Shown: positions 1-7,493, counted from the stretch's first letter. The stretch is 34,609 nt of DNA from Minisyncoccus sp041663305 (GCA_041663305.1 JBAYMT010000010.1:1-34609); one strand, 5' to 3'. Numbers and translations are program-made. Notes: a model not told the origin generated them from the letters alone.

Positions 1-1
1 G

Positions 2-125
2 GCGGAGCTTTGACTGAAAGCGAGCCAGCCTGAACAGGTTCTAGCAAGAACCTATGCGAAGGTGACTGAGCCCGAGTCGGGACGGAGAAAAATTTCAGCA
101 GAAATTTATTCGATGTCGAATCCGC
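2..125. repeat. G+C-richer hairpin-rich intergenic stretch at the window edge
   Basis: This stretch is visibly richer in G and C than its surroundings and holds four perfect hairpins in a row. They are AGGTTCT-AGCA-AGAACCT (36-53), CCCG-AGT-CGGG (71-81), AAATTTC-AGCA-GAAATTT (90-107) and ATTCGA-TG-TCGAAT (108-121). GCGG at 2-5 could pair with CCGC at 122-125 and close the whole. Two of the hairpins share the tetraloop AGCA. The minus strand is open to translation across it, but with no start or recognisable domain. It may be an interspersed intergenic repeat or a structured RNA; no known RNA family was recognised, and it may continue left of the window. Confidence 0.4.
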
Positions 126-234
126 AACATATAATGTAAAAAAGGTGAGAAATTTAAATCTTGATTTTCTGATTTTTTGAGTATAGTATGAAGCCAGTAT
201 AAACATTTTTAGAATTCTCATTAATTTATAAAAT

Positions 235-723
235 ATGAAAGAGAAAAAAGAAATAATTAAAAAATCAGCAGTTGATAAGTTAAATGTTAATCTTTGGTTG
301 CTAGGGGTGTTATTTACCGTTTTTACTTTTCTTGTCGCTACCAATGCTCAAGTTTTGAGAGATAATATTATAATAGCATTTCAATTAACGGCAGCTATTC
401 CCTTAATGATGAGTTCTATTTTTGCCAGACAAAGACTTGCTTATTCAGAAAAGAGGGAAAAAGAATGGCATGTTTACGGCTTTATAATGTTTATTTTAGC
501 CTATAGTTTTTTGATTAACTCTGTTGGAATAACAATAGCCTATCTGGTAAATATCAAAGTGAGCATACTTTTCTTTTTGATTAACATCATTAATCCCATT
601 GTTTATTCCTATATGGAAATTATGGATGATAGAACAAAGATTAAATCAAGAATTATCAAAGACGGATTTTTCATAATAATTGTTATTATCTTGGGAGTTT
701 TACCTGCCTTGGCTATAAAATAA
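235..723 (+). CDS. hypothetical integral membrane protein, about five membrane segments
   Basis: This 162-residue protein is not recognised by family. It has a lysine-rich N-terminus (MKEKKEIIKK) followed by hydrophobic stretches near residues 20-38, 45-64, 80-104, 107-127 and 142-160. That suggests a small polytopic membrane protein with the basic N-terminus in the cytoplasm. No catalytic motif or repeat is visible. A possible promoter lies at 161-189 (TTGATT, 17 bases, TAGTAT), which would leave a leader of about 40 bases with no Shine-Dalgarno. The next gene starts 67 bases downstream and appears unrelated. That it is a real gene is supported by its length, the coherent hydrophobicity pattern and TAA stop; its function is unknown. 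Confidence 0.75.
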   Translation: MKEKKEIIKKSAVDKLNVNLWLLGVLFTVFTFLVATNAQVLRDNIIIAFQLTAAIPLMMSSIFARQRLAYSEKREKEWHVYGFIMFILAYSFLINSVGITIAYLVNIKVSILFFLINIINPIVYSYMEIMDDRTKIKSRIIKDGFFIIIVIILGVLPALAIK

Positions 724-790
724 ACGAATTTTTTCTTGTTTTTAAATGTGTTAAGATTTTGGTAATAATAGAAAAAGTAAGAATAAAAAT

Positions 791-1462
791 ATGGATGTGC
801 GAATTGAACCATCATGGAAAGCGGCGTTGCAGGAGGAGTTTGAAAAAGAATATTTTCGTGATCTAACAGAATTTGTAAAAAGCGAATACAAAATAGCCAC
901 TGTTTATCCGCCGCCAAAATTTATTTTTAATGCGTTTGAGCTGTGTCCATTTGATAAAGTTTCGGTGGTTGTTTTGGGGCAAGATCCGTATCACGGCACG
1001 GGACAGGCTCATGGGCTTTGTTTTTCTGTTCCAGAAAATATTGCTGTGCCTCCATCGCTACGGAATATTTATCAAGAAATCGCTAGTGATGTTGGTGGCA
1101 AAATTCCTAATCATGGCAATTTAGAACATTGGGCAAAATACGGAGTATTGCTATTAAATGCAACACTTACAGTGCGCAAGGGAGAAGCAGGATCGCACCA
1201 GCATAAAGGGTGGGAAGAATTTACCAATGCGGTTATTCGTACTATTTCTGAAAAAAAAGAAAATGTAGTTTTTATTCTTTGGGGAAGATATGCAAAGGAA
1301 AAGAAAGTATTGATTGATGGAACAAAACATTTGATACTAGAAGCTGTACATCCTTCGCCTTTTTCGGCTTATGATGGATTTTTTGGATGCAAGCATTTTA
1401 GCAAAACAAACGAATACTTAAAAGCACATAATAAAGAACCGATTGTGTGGCTTCCTGAATAG
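791..1462 (+). CDS. ung: uracil-DNA glycosylase, family 1
   Basis: This enzyme removes uracil from DNA to start base excision repair in the cytoplasm. The 223-residue length is normal for bacterial Ung. The catalytic loop GQDPYHG is at residues 63-69, with D65 as the water-activating aspartate. LLLNATLTV (120-128) follows, and the DNA-intercalating loop HPSPFSA starts at H187. The usual loop is HPSPLSA, so Leu to Phe is a mild substitution in the residue that probes the base stack. There is no strong Shine-Dalgarno before the ATG. A GNAT gene starts 18 bases after the stop and is probably co-transcribed. Confidence 0.96.
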   Translation: MDVRIEPSWKAALQEEFEKEYFRDLTEFVKSEYKIATVYPPPKFIFNAFELCPFDKVSVVVLGQDPYHGTGQAHGLCFSVPENIAVPPSLRNIYQEIASDVGGKIPNHGNLEHWAKYGVLLLNATLTVRKGEAGSHQHKGWEEFTNAVIRTISEKKENVVFILWGRYAKEKKVLIDGTKHLILEAVHPSPFSAYDGFFGCKHFSKTNEYLKAHNKEPIVWLPE

Positions 1463-1480
1463 TGTTAAAGGTAAAAATAT

Positions 1481-2095
1481 ATGAATATAATAATAAGAAA
1501 TGAGAGAGAAGGTGATTATAGGGATGTGGAAAATCTGACAAGGGAGGCTTTTTGGAATGTGTATAAGCCGGGATGCGACGAGCATTTCATATTGCACAAA
1601 ATGCGATATGCTCCTGCATTTGTTTCGGCGCTTGATATGGTTGCTTGCGACAGTGAAAAAGTTGTTGGAAATATTGTTTACACAAAAGCAAAAATCGTAA
1701 GCGAAAAAGGAGAAGATTTTGAAGTGATATGTATGGGCCCAATTGCGGTTTTGCCAGCTGTCCAAAAATTGGGCATAGGCTCTATGCTTATGCGGGAGTC
1801 TATAGCAAAGGCTAAGAATTTGGGATATATAGCTATTGTGATATTTGGAAACCCTGACTATTATCACCGTTTTGGATTTAAAAATACGGAGGAATATGGA
1901 ATAAAAACTTCTACTGGAGATAATTTTGAAGCTTTTATGGTTTTGGAATTACAGAAAGGAGGATTGGCGGGAATAAGAGGAAAATTTTTTGAAGACCCGG
2001 TTTTTAAGACAGATGAAAAAGAATTGGAAGATTTTGATAAAGATTTTCCCAAGAAAGAAAAGCTAGTAACTGATACCCAATTAAAACAAAAATAA
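1481..2095 (+). CDS. GNAT-family N-acetyltransferase, YhbS-like
   Basis: Proteins of this fold move an acetyl group from acetyl-CoA to an amine. In this 204-residue protein the acetyl-CoA pyrophosphate loop is QKLGIGSML (95-103), matching the Q/R-x-x-G-x-G/A rule. The strand GPIAVLPAVQ (86-95) precedes it and YYHRFGF (127-133) follows, which together are typical of the YhbS-like branch. The substrate is not predictable. After about residue 165 the sequence is a charged, lysine- and aspartate-rich tail beyond the GNAT core. The gene follows ung by 18 bases and ends in a terminator-like hairpin. Confidence 0.88.
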   Translation: MNIIIRNEREGDYRDVENLTREAFWNVYKPGCDEHFILHKMRYAPAFVSALDMVACDSEKVVGNIVYTKAKIVSEKGEDFEVICMGPIAVLPAVQKLGIGSMLMRESIAKAKNLGYIAIVIFGNPDYYHRFGFKNTEEYGIKTSTGDNFEAFMVLELQKGGLAGIRGKFFEDPVFKTDEKELEDFDKDFPKKEKLVTDTQLKQK

Positions 2096-2116
2096 GGCAA
2101 TAGCCTGTTTTTGTTT
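2086..2116 (+). terminator. probable intrinsic terminator after the GNAT gene
   Basis: AGGC-AATA-GCCT (2095-2106) is a short stem, extended by ACAAAAA (2086-2092) pairing with TTTTTGT (2108-2114) across a small internal loop. The right arm doubles as the T-tract. It overlaps the last codons of the acetyltransferase. The central stem is only 4 bp. Confidence 0.55.
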
Positions 2117-2128
2117 ATAACTTTAAGA

Positions 2129-2134
2129 TATAAT
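2129..2134 (+). promoter_or_regulatory. -10 box (TATAAT) for the alpha/beta hydrolase gene
   Basis: A perfect TATAAT lies directly after the terminator-like hairpin and 14 bases before the ATG at 2149. No good -35 is seen at 17 bp. A start about 7 bases downstream would leave a leader of about 8 bases with no room for a Shine-Dalgarno. Confidence 0.5.
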
Positions 2135-2148
2135 ATCCATATATAGAA

Positions 2149-2988
2149 ATGAGATTCCAAAAAAAGAAAACAGAAATTAATGGAAAAGAAGTTGTTTACT
2201 GGGAGAAAAATCCTTCTAAAAAAGAAGTGATTGTTTTTTTACATGGATTTCCTGGAAGTCATAGCGGGCTTATCGATATGGCAAATGCTTTTTTGGATTA
2301 CAGACTGATACTCCCTGATTTTCCCGCTTGCGGAGAGTCGCAACCTTTTAATGGTAAACATGGCCTGGAAACATATGCTAAATGGCTAGATGAATTTTTA
2401 GGAAAATTAAAACTAAAAGAGATTATTTTGACCGGTCATTCATTCGGAGCACGAGTGGGTTTGTATTTTAGCAGTTGCTATAAGAACAAAGTTAAAAAAT
2501 TGGTACTGATAACTCCGGTAACAAGGGTTGAGGGGATGATAGCCAGAATAGCTTCTCTTAATTACAAAGTGGCAGAATATTTACCCAAAGGCTTGCAGAA
2601 AAAATGGCTGGCAAATCCCGTTTATAGAACGGCAGGACATATGATAGTTTTTAAAACTTCAAGCAAAAAGAGAAGACAATTTTTAATAGCCAATGATGTA
2701 AAAGAATTTAATCGCCTTGACCCAAAGGCGACAATAGAATTGTTTGAGGAATTTTATTCTTCAAATCTTGTTTCTTTGGGAGAAAAAGTAAAGATAGAAA
2801 CATTGGTAATTGCAGGAGAAAGAGATGAAATAGCCCCATTGAACTCTGTTGTTGATTTGGTAGGGCATATTAAAAAATCTGAATTGATAGTGATGAAAGG
2901 CGAGGGGCACATAGTAGTAGCCGAAAGTCCTTTAAGTACTGCCAGTGCAATCAAAAAGTGGCTTGAGAAATTTGACGAAAAAAAGTAA
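2149..2988 (+). CDS. alpha/beta-hydrolase fold protein
   Basis: A 279-residue cytoplasmic hydrolase with the complete catalytic set of the family. The oxyanion-hole segment is HGFPGS (32-37). The nucleophile elbow is GHSFG with S98. The acid is probably D226 in GERDEIAP and the base H254 in GEGHIVVAES. A helical cap region at about 125-205 would shape the substrate pocket. Such proteins include esterases, epoxide hydrolases and C-C hydrolases, and the sequence does not decide between them. It is preceded by its own -10 box and followed by a long gap with a terminator, so it is probably transcribed alone. Confidence 0.92.
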   Translation: MRFQKKKTEINGKEVVYWEKNPSKKEVIVFLHGFPGSHSGLIDMANAFLDYRLILPDFPACGESQPFNGKHGLETYAKWLDEFLGKLKLKEIILTGHSFGARVGLYFSSCYKNKVKKLVLITPVTRVEGMIARIASLNYKVAEYLPKGLQKKWLANPVYRTAGHMIVFKTSSKKRRQFLIANDVKEFNRLDPKATIELFEEFYSSNLVSLGEKVKIETLVIAGERDEIAPLNSVVDLVGHIKKSELIVMKGEGHIVVAESPLSTASAIKKWLEKFDEKK

Positions 2989-3002
2989 TTTTGGTAAGGT
3001 TT

Positions 3003-3104
3003 AAGCGTATGAATAATTTACATATCAATAACATTTATATTTTGTTGTTTTGGGCTCAAAATCGCGAGTCATCTTTTGATATGTAGGTAAAGAATTTAAC
3101 GCTT
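3003..3104 (+). repeat. imperfect long inverted repeat downstream of the hydrolase gene
   Basis: The gap 2989-3322 opens with AAGCGT (3003-3008) matching ACGCTT (3099-3104), and inside them ACATATCAA (3020-3028) matching TTGATATGT (3076-3084). A smaller GCTC/GAG pairing lies in between. The right arm includes AAGAATTTAAC, which also occurs in the inverted repeat behind enolase. This could fold in RNA as a mRNA 3' end or be a degenerate repeat. No protein-coding signal is visible in it. Confidence 0.4.
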
Positions 3105-3114
3105 CTATAAAATC

Positions 3115-3144
3115 AAAACTGGCTCGCAAGAGCCTGTTTTTTTT
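3115..3144 (+). terminator. intrinsic terminator, first in the 2989-3322 gap
   Basis: GGCTC-GCAA-GAGCC (3121-3134) is extended by AAAAC (3115-3119) opposite GTTTT (3136-3140) and followed by a run of eight T. The loop GCAA is a GNRA tetraloop. It ends the hydrolase transcript. Confidence 0.85.
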
Positions 3145-3153
3145 GGGTAAAAT

Positions 3154-3243
3154 ATGAAATCAAATAATATCAAAAAATTTTATAGCTTGTTTATTGTCTT
3201 GTTCTGGATTTTTATTCGGCCAGTTTTGGATTGTAGACAATGA
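3154..3243 (+). CDS. possible 29-residue hydrophobic peptide (weak)
   Basis: An ATG opens a 29-codon frame ending in TGA between two intrinsic terminators. The N-terminus is basic (MKSNNIKKF), followed by a hydrophobic stretch (YSLFIVLFWIFI), as in a single-pass small membrane peptide. A TAAAAT directly abuts the ATG, and no Shine-Dalgarno is present. The frame could equally be chance in A+T-rich DNA, and the interval could be a small RNA instead. TGA is otherwise rare as a stop here, which counts against it. Confidence 0.2.
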   Translation: MKSNNIKKFYSLFIVLFWIFIRPVLDCRQ

Positions 3244-3263
3244 GTAAATATTTTCTATAACCC

Positions 3264-3294
3264 AAAGCTGGTTCTTAAGAGGCCAGCTTTTTTA
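3264..3294 (+). terminator. intrinsic terminator, second in the 2989-3322 gap
   Basis: AAAGCTGG (3264-3271) pairs with CCAGCTTT (3283-3290) around an 11-base loop and runs into six T. It sits only 29 bases before the next ATG, so whatever ends here starts between this hairpin and the one at 3115-3144, or reads through that one. Confidence 0.8.
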
Positions 3295-3322
3295 GTTCTT
3301 TGAAAAAACTAGGAGATTAAAA

Positions 3323-4180
3323 ATGCAAGAAGAGTGGAATTTTGGAAGATCCGAAGAGATCATTGCTCTTTCGGGTGAAGTTCTTGAGCAGTGCTACAGC
3401 GCCATTGAAAAATGGGTTATACACTTTGTTCCTGAGCCAACATGGATTTTTAATACACACGGAGTTCATTCTATTTTAATCAGATTGGATTGTATCGTTG
3501 ATCAAAATGAAAAATTAAGAATTTACGAGGTGGAAGAAAGGCCATGTGGAGCAGGAATCGTATCGACATTCAATCCAGTTTTCGAACAAAAACTGAGGCA
3601 GGTTAAAAAGACTTGGCCTAGCTTTGAAGCAGTTATTTCTCACAGAAGAAAGTATACCGATGATTTGGATTGGATTCCTCCATATGGAGGAAACGGTTCG
3701 CTTGTATTGGTGCGCGCAGAACCGGAAGAAGGTGAATTCCATTGCTTTCAGCCTCATTCTGTAAGTACTATAGTAAATGAAGGCAACAAACAATACGGAG
3801 TTGGTATGGGATTATGGGCGTCTGTAACCCCGGAAACCTTTTCAGAGAATGGTGTGTGGAAAAATCCGTTTTGTCTTAAGCCTTCGCATGGCTCAAAATG
3901 TCAGAACCTCGAGATTTGGCATCCAGAAAAAAAGTTTAAGTCTGGATACGGAATTTCATCCAGAAAAAGGATATTGGAAACGATTGAACGGGAAGGGGAA
4001 ATGTATCTTCAAGATTTCATTGAGCCGATGAGGGTGGATGGTGGATATATGATTTATCGCATCTACTTTGGATATAATATGGAAGAAAGAAGATATGAGT
4101 ACATCGGTGGATGCTATAATATCCGACCTAGTTTTAAAATTCATGGGGCCACTGATTCTATTTTTGGTCCTGTGGTATAA
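3323..4180 (+). CDS. ATP-grasp-like protein of unknown function
   Basis: This 285-residue protein is not assigned to a family with certainty. FCLKPSHGSKC (183-193) looks like the lysine-bearing nucleotide-binding strand and glycine loop of ATP-grasp enzymes. LQDFIEPM (229-236) resembles the adenine-contact strand. YIGGCYNIRPS (260-270) and GATDSIFGPV (275-284) resemble the metal-binding end of the fold. The N-terminal half contains YEVEERPCG (68-76). If correct, it would ligate a carboxylate to an amine or thiol using ATP; substrates are unknown. Unlike most genes here it has a clear Shine-Dalgarno (AGGAG at 3311-3315, 7 bases from ATG). It is isolated by terminators on both sides and seems richer in Cys, His and Trp, so transfer is possible. 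Confidence 0.6.
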   Translation: MQEEWNFGRSEEIIALSGEVLEQCYSAIEKWVIHFVPEPTWIFNTHGVHSILIRLDCIVDQNEKLRIYEVEERPCGAGIVSTFNPVFEQKLRQVKKTWPSFEAVISHRRKYTDDLDWIPPYGGNGSLVLVRAEPEEGEFHCFQPHSVSTIVNEGNKQYGVGMGLWASVTPETFSENGVWKNPFCLKPSHGSKCQNLEIWHPEKKFKSGYGISSRKRILETIEREGEMYLQDFIEPMRVDGGYMIYRIYFGYNMEERRYEYIGGCYNIRPSFKIHGATDSIFGPVV

Positions 4181-4181
4181 T

Positions 4182-4219
4182 TGGGAAAGATCGATGGATT
4201 TCGTTCTTTCCCATAATTT
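4182..4219 (+). terminator. strong intrinsic terminator after the ATP-grasp-like gene
   Basis: TGGGAAAGA (4182-4190) pairs perfectly with TCTTTCCCA (4205-4213), a 9-bp stem around a 14-base loop, followed by TAATTTTTT. It begins 2 bases after the stop codon. Confidence 0.85.
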
Positions 4220-4233
4220 TTTAAATCTAACTT

Positions 4234-5310
4234 ATGGAAAAAAAATTAATAGAACTTACTTCTAATTTGATAAGATTTAAATCAACAGAGAACAATTTAG
4301 AGGAAAGGGAAAAAATAATCGAATATGTGAAGAAAGAATTTGATGGATATAAGGTGTATATAAGGGAATACAAGTCAAGTAAATCACCATCGGTAGTGAT
4401 TACTTTGCATAGAGAAAGAAACCCTTATATTTTTTTAAATGGACATTTAGATGTTGTTCCTGCAGAAGAAAGGCAATTTGAGCCAAAAGTTACGAGCAGT
4501 AAAATTTATGGAAGGGGGGCGGGGGACATGAAAGCTGCTTGCGCAGTTATGATAGAAACAATGAAATATTTTTCCCTGAAAAAAAAGAAACCATCAGTCG
4601 GATTAATGCTGACGACTGACGAAGAGGTTGGAGGAAATAATGGAGTTAAAAAATTATTAAAAAGGCATAGATCAAAATTTGCTATTATTCCTGACGGAGA
4701 CAAAAATTTAAAATCAATAGTTCTTGATCAAAAAGGAGTTTTCCATTGCAAGGTGTGGACTAAAGGAAAATCTGCCCATGGGTCGCGTCCATTTTTAGGA
4801 GAGAATGCGATTGATAAAATAATTGACATATATCAAAGAATAAAAAAGGTGATTCCCGATTGCAGTGCAGGAGAATGGAAAAATACTTTAAATCTGGGAA
4901 AAATACAAGGTGGCGATGTTATTAATAAAGTTCCTAATTATGCCGAGGCGTATTTTGATATCAGAACCGTAAATAATTATGAAACGGAAAAGATATTCAA
5001 CACCATAAAATCAATCACAAGCAATTTCAAGGTTTTAAATATGGGATATGCTTGTGTTCAAGAGCCGATTGATTTTATTGAGAATTTTAAAAAAATTACC
5101 GAGGGAGAATTACGAGCAAAAGTAGAGTACTCTAGGGTTGAAGGAGCTTCGGACGCAAGATATTTTTCGCAATTAGGTATTCCCATTATTGTTAATAGCT
5201 TGAAATGTGATAATAAGCATACTAAGAATGAATGGGTTGATATCAAGCAAATGGTATCTTTTTATAATATATTGGTAGAGTTTCTATCAGAATATATTGA
5301 TGAAAGATAG
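4234..5310 (+). CDS. M20-family metallopeptidase (ArgE/DapE/CPG2 type)
   Basis: A 358-residue di-zinc amidohydrolase that cleaves N-acyl amino acids or small peptides. The first metal motif is GHLDVVP with H71 and D73. GRGAGDMKAA gives the bridging D98. TTDEEVGG holds the catalytic base E130 and ligand E131. D154 (IPDGD) and H329 (NKHTKNEW) complete the site. The dimerisation domain starts at KGKSAHGSRP (178-187) and runs to about residue 285. ArgE, DapE, carboxypeptidase G2 and general dipeptidases all share these motifs, so the substrate is open; no arginine or lysine pathway genes are nearby. Transcription must restart after the terminator just upstream. Confidence 0.93.
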   Translation: MEKKLIELTSNLIRFKSTENNLEEREKIIEYVKKEFDGYKVYIREYKSSKSPSVVITLHRERNPYIFLNGHLDVVPAEERQFEPKVTSSKIYGRGAGDMKAACAVMIETMKYFSLKKKKPSVGLMLTTDEEVGGNNGVKKLLKRHRSKFAIIPDGDKNLKSIVLDQKGVFHCKVWTKGKSAHGSRPFLGENAIDKIIDIYQRIKKVIPDCSAGEWKNTLNLGKIQGGDVINKVPNYAEAYFDIRTVNNYETEKIFNTIKSITSNFKVLNMGYACVQEPIDFIENFKKITEGELRAKVEYSRVEGASDARYFSQLGIPIIVNSLKCDNKHTKNEWVDIKQMVSFYNILVEFLSEYIDER

Positions 5311-5354
5311 AGTTTTTTGATTTTTTGTATTTATGTTATATTAAATATAAAGAG

Positions 5355-5360
5355 TATATT
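5355..5360 (+). promoter_or_regulatory. possible -10 box (TATATT) for the HIT gene
   Basis: TATATT lies 10 bases before the chosen HIT start at 5371. No convincing -35 is seen. A start at about 5367 would give a leader of only a few bases. A second TATATT at 5337-5342 is an alternative. Confidence 0.35.
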
Positions 5361-5370
5361 AAATTTAGAT

Positions 5371-5784
5371 ATGGAAAATTGTATTTTTTGCAAAATAGCG
5401 TCAGGGGAGATTCCTTGCCATAAAGTTTTTGAAAATGACAAGGTCTTAGCTTTTTTAGATATAAATCCAGCGGTTCCTGGGCATACTTTAGTCATTCCTA
5501 AAAAACATTTCGCCAATATATTTGAGATAGATAATGAGTATCTTAAAGAATTGATCTTGGTTGCAAAAGATATGGCAATAAAAATGAAAGCTGATTTCGG
5601 GGCCGAAGGAGTCAATCTATTCCAGTCTAATGGAGAAACTGCCGAACAAACCGTTTTTCATTTCCATTTGCACTTACTGCCAAGAAAGGAGGGAGACGCT
5701 TTGAATTTTGCAAAATCCTTGATCAGCGCCGAGAAGATAGATAGTGCAAAATTTGAGGATATTAAAAATATCTTAAGAAAATAA
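5371..5784 (+). CDS. HIT-family nucleotide hydrolase/transferase (Hint-like)
   Basis: Histidine-triad proteins hydrolyse or transfer nucleoside monophosphates, for example from adenosine phosphoramidates. The histidine triad HFHLHLLP is at 97-104. The N-terminal CIFCKI (4-9) with PKKHF (44-48) is the zinc-binding signature of the bacterial Hint branch. The frame is open upstream from 5317, but the extra residues are hydrophobic and unlike the family, whose members begin MxxCIFC; the ATG at 5371 is therefore chosen, giving 137 residues. The small membrane-peptide gene begins 17 bases after the stop. Confidence 0.95.
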   Translation: MENCIFCKIASGEIPCHKVFENDKVLAFLDINPAVPGHTLVIPKKHFANIFEIDNEYLKELILVAKDMAIKMKADFGAEGVNLFQSNGETAEQTVFHFHLHLLPRKEGDALNFAKSLISAEKIDSAKFEDIKNILRK

Positions 5785-5801
5785 GACAAGAAAAATGTCA
5801 A

Positions 5802-5900
5802 ATGGCTAAAATTTGGCTTAAAAACGGGTTATTTACAATAACGGCAATGTTTATTATGATAGGGTTAATTTTAGAAGTGTTGAGAGGGCGAAAGAGTTAA
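5802..5900 (+). CDS. small single-pass membrane peptide, 32 residues
   Basis: This short frame is not known to me as a family. It reads basic N-terminus (MAKIWLKNG), one hydrophobic helix (about 10-27: LFTITAMFIMIGLILEVL) and basic tail (RGRKS). This is the profile of a real small membrane protein. It starts 17 bases after the HIT stop and ends 49 bases before ftsZ1 in the same direction. No Shine-Dalgarno is evident. Chance in A+T-rich DNA is possible, but the clean TM with charged flanks favours translation. Any link with division is only positional. Confidence 0.5.
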   Translation: MAKIWLKNGLFTITAMFIMIGLILEVLRGRKS

Positions 5901-5949
5901 GACGTTTTAAGATAAGAGGAAAATTACGATATAAAATTAGCTTAAAAAA

Positions 5950-7476
5950 ATGACAACGAAAAAGCAAACAAATAAAAAAAAGATTATCCAACCTAGCAAG
6001 GTAGCTAAGAAAAAAGGAACTGAAAAGAAAAAAGATAATGCATTGTCTGCTATTAAAGGTGCGAAGATTATTGGGAGAGAAAATTTGGCAGTAAAAAAAA
6101 CTAGAGTTGCAAAGCATGATGATGACGGTGAGATATCTACACGCAAGGTAAAAATAAAAATAATCGGGATCGGGGGAGGTGGAAGTAATATAGTTTTTGA
6201 ATTGTCTAAAAAGCTCAAGGATTTTTCTTCTCAAAAAATAGAATTTGTTGCCGCTAACACTGATACTCAGGCATTGAAATCTATTTCTAAGAATTTGAAG
6301 GTTTTTTCTTTTGGGTCAAAAATCACGAATGGACTTGGTTGTGGAAGTGATATTTCTGTTGGAGAGCGGGCTGCTCGCGAAGATATGGAAAGAATTAAAA
6401 CATTGTTTTCTGATGGCAAGGATCTATATATAATAATCTCTTCTTTTGGGGGCGGAACTGGCACCGGAGCTACCCCTGTTTTTGCAAAAATAGCTAATGA
6501 TTTAAAGCTATCTACTTTTAGCATCTTCACTTTACCTTTTTCTTTTGAGGGAAAGAAAAAAATGGATTATTCAAATAATGCTCTTGAAAAGCTAAAGGAA
6601 TATATCAACGCATATATGGTTTTGCCCAACGAAAAGATATTTTCTCTAAGTAAGGAAGAATTGTCTTTTTCTGATGCATTAGGATTGTTGAACAGCAACC
6701 TTTCCAATTCGTTTGAAGGGCTGTTCAAAACTATTTATAATCCAGGTTTAATAAATGTGGATTGGGCTGATATCAGGACCGTCTTAGAAGGGAATAAAAA
6801 GATGGCCTATTTGGATATGATTAAAATAAAGGGAAGTCAAAATCTGGACGATTTTGCAAAAAGCATACTAAAGAATCCGGTTCTTGATTACAATTTTGAA
6901 GATGCAGATAATATTATTTTCAATATTGAGGGACCAAAAGACTTGTCACTTCAAACATTATCGCAAATAAGCGGGAAAATAAGCGAGCATGTTCCTAATG
7001 CAAGAATAATTTTTGGATTGTCCCAAAACCAAAAGTTAAGAAATGAAATAAGGGTGACTATTTTTGCAACCATTGCCGATGGAAAGAATACCCAGGGGGA
7101 TAGGAAGAAAAACCAAGAAAAAAATGTTAAACCTGTAGTAAAAGATGGTGTTTTGAATTTGGAAGTTGAAAAGAAAAAAAGCATTAAAGCGAAAGAAGAA
7201 AAGAAAGAAGGAGACGAAAAGAAAAACCAAGAAAAGAAAGATGCAGTAAAGAGTGAAAAGGAAAAACCTAATCAAGAAAAAGAACAGCAAACAGAAGAAT
7301 CTAAACTCGCTGATGTTTCAGCAAAGGAAAAAGAGCAGGCGGAAGAAGAGAGCAAAGAAGTGAGGAGAAATGCTCTTCAGGCCAAAGAATTAGAAAGATT
7401 GCAGAGAGAGCAAGAGGATAGCAAGGAAAAAATGTTTGACATCCCAGCTTTCTTGCGAAAAGAAAAGAAGAATTAA
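5950..7476 (+). CDS. ftsZ: FtsZ paralogue 1, with basic N-tail, long charged linker and C-terminal anchor peptide
   Basis: A tubulin-like GTPase expected to polymerise at the division site. The GTPase core spans about 66-376. It has GIGGGGSN (73-80), NTDTQAL (103-109), the tubulin signature GGGTGTG (167-173) and the T7 loop NVDWAD (269-274), whose aspartates complete GTP hydrolysis. Before the core is a 65-residue Lys-rich tail, unusual for FtsZ. After it comes a Lys/Glu-rich linker of about 110 residues and the peptide DIPAFLRK (497-504), nearly identical to the FtsZ tail of E. coli that binds FtsA and ZipA. Total length is 508, against about 350-400 usual. It is the first gene of a tight run with galU (17 bases), trxB and eno. 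Its sequence is clearly different from the second FtsZ here. Confidence 0.95.
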   Translation: MTTKKQTNKKKIIQPSKVAKKKGTEKKKDNALSAIKGAKIIGRENLAVKKTRVAKHDDDGEISTRKVKIKIIGIGGGGSNIVFELSKKLKDFSSQKIEFVAANTDTQALKSISKNLKVFSFGSKITNGLGCGSDISVGERAAREDMERIKTLFSDGKDLYIIISSFGGGTGTGATPVFAKIANDLKLSTFSIFTLPFSFEGKKKMDYSNNALEKLKEYINAYMVLPNEKIFSLSKEELSFSDALGLLNSNLSNSFEGLFKTIYNPGLINVDWADIRTVLEGNKKMAYLDMIKIKGSQNLDDFAKSILKNPVLDYNFEDADNIIFNIEGPKDLSLQTLSQISGKISEHVPNARIIFGLSQNQKLRNEIRVTIFATIADGKNTQGDRKKNQEKNVKPVVKDGVLNLEVEKKKSIKAKEEKKEGDEKKNQEKKDAVKSEKEKPNQEKEQQTEESKLADVSAKEKEQAEEESKEVRRNALQAKELERLQREQEDSKEKMFDIPAFLRKEKKN

Positions 7477-7493
7477 TTTAAAAAAATAAAAAA

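Noticed and set aside
1..130. known RNA such as tmRNA, RNase P or SRP RNA at the left edge
   Set aside because: The conserved cores of these RNAs were not recognised; hairpins alone do not identify a family.
1418..1867. 149-codon minus-strand frame over the ung-GNAT junction
   Set aside because: Antisense to two confident genes and without family motifs.
5317..5370. N-terminal extension of the HIT protein
   Set aside because: The extra 18 residues are hydrophobic and A+T-driven; the family begins directly at MENCIFC.
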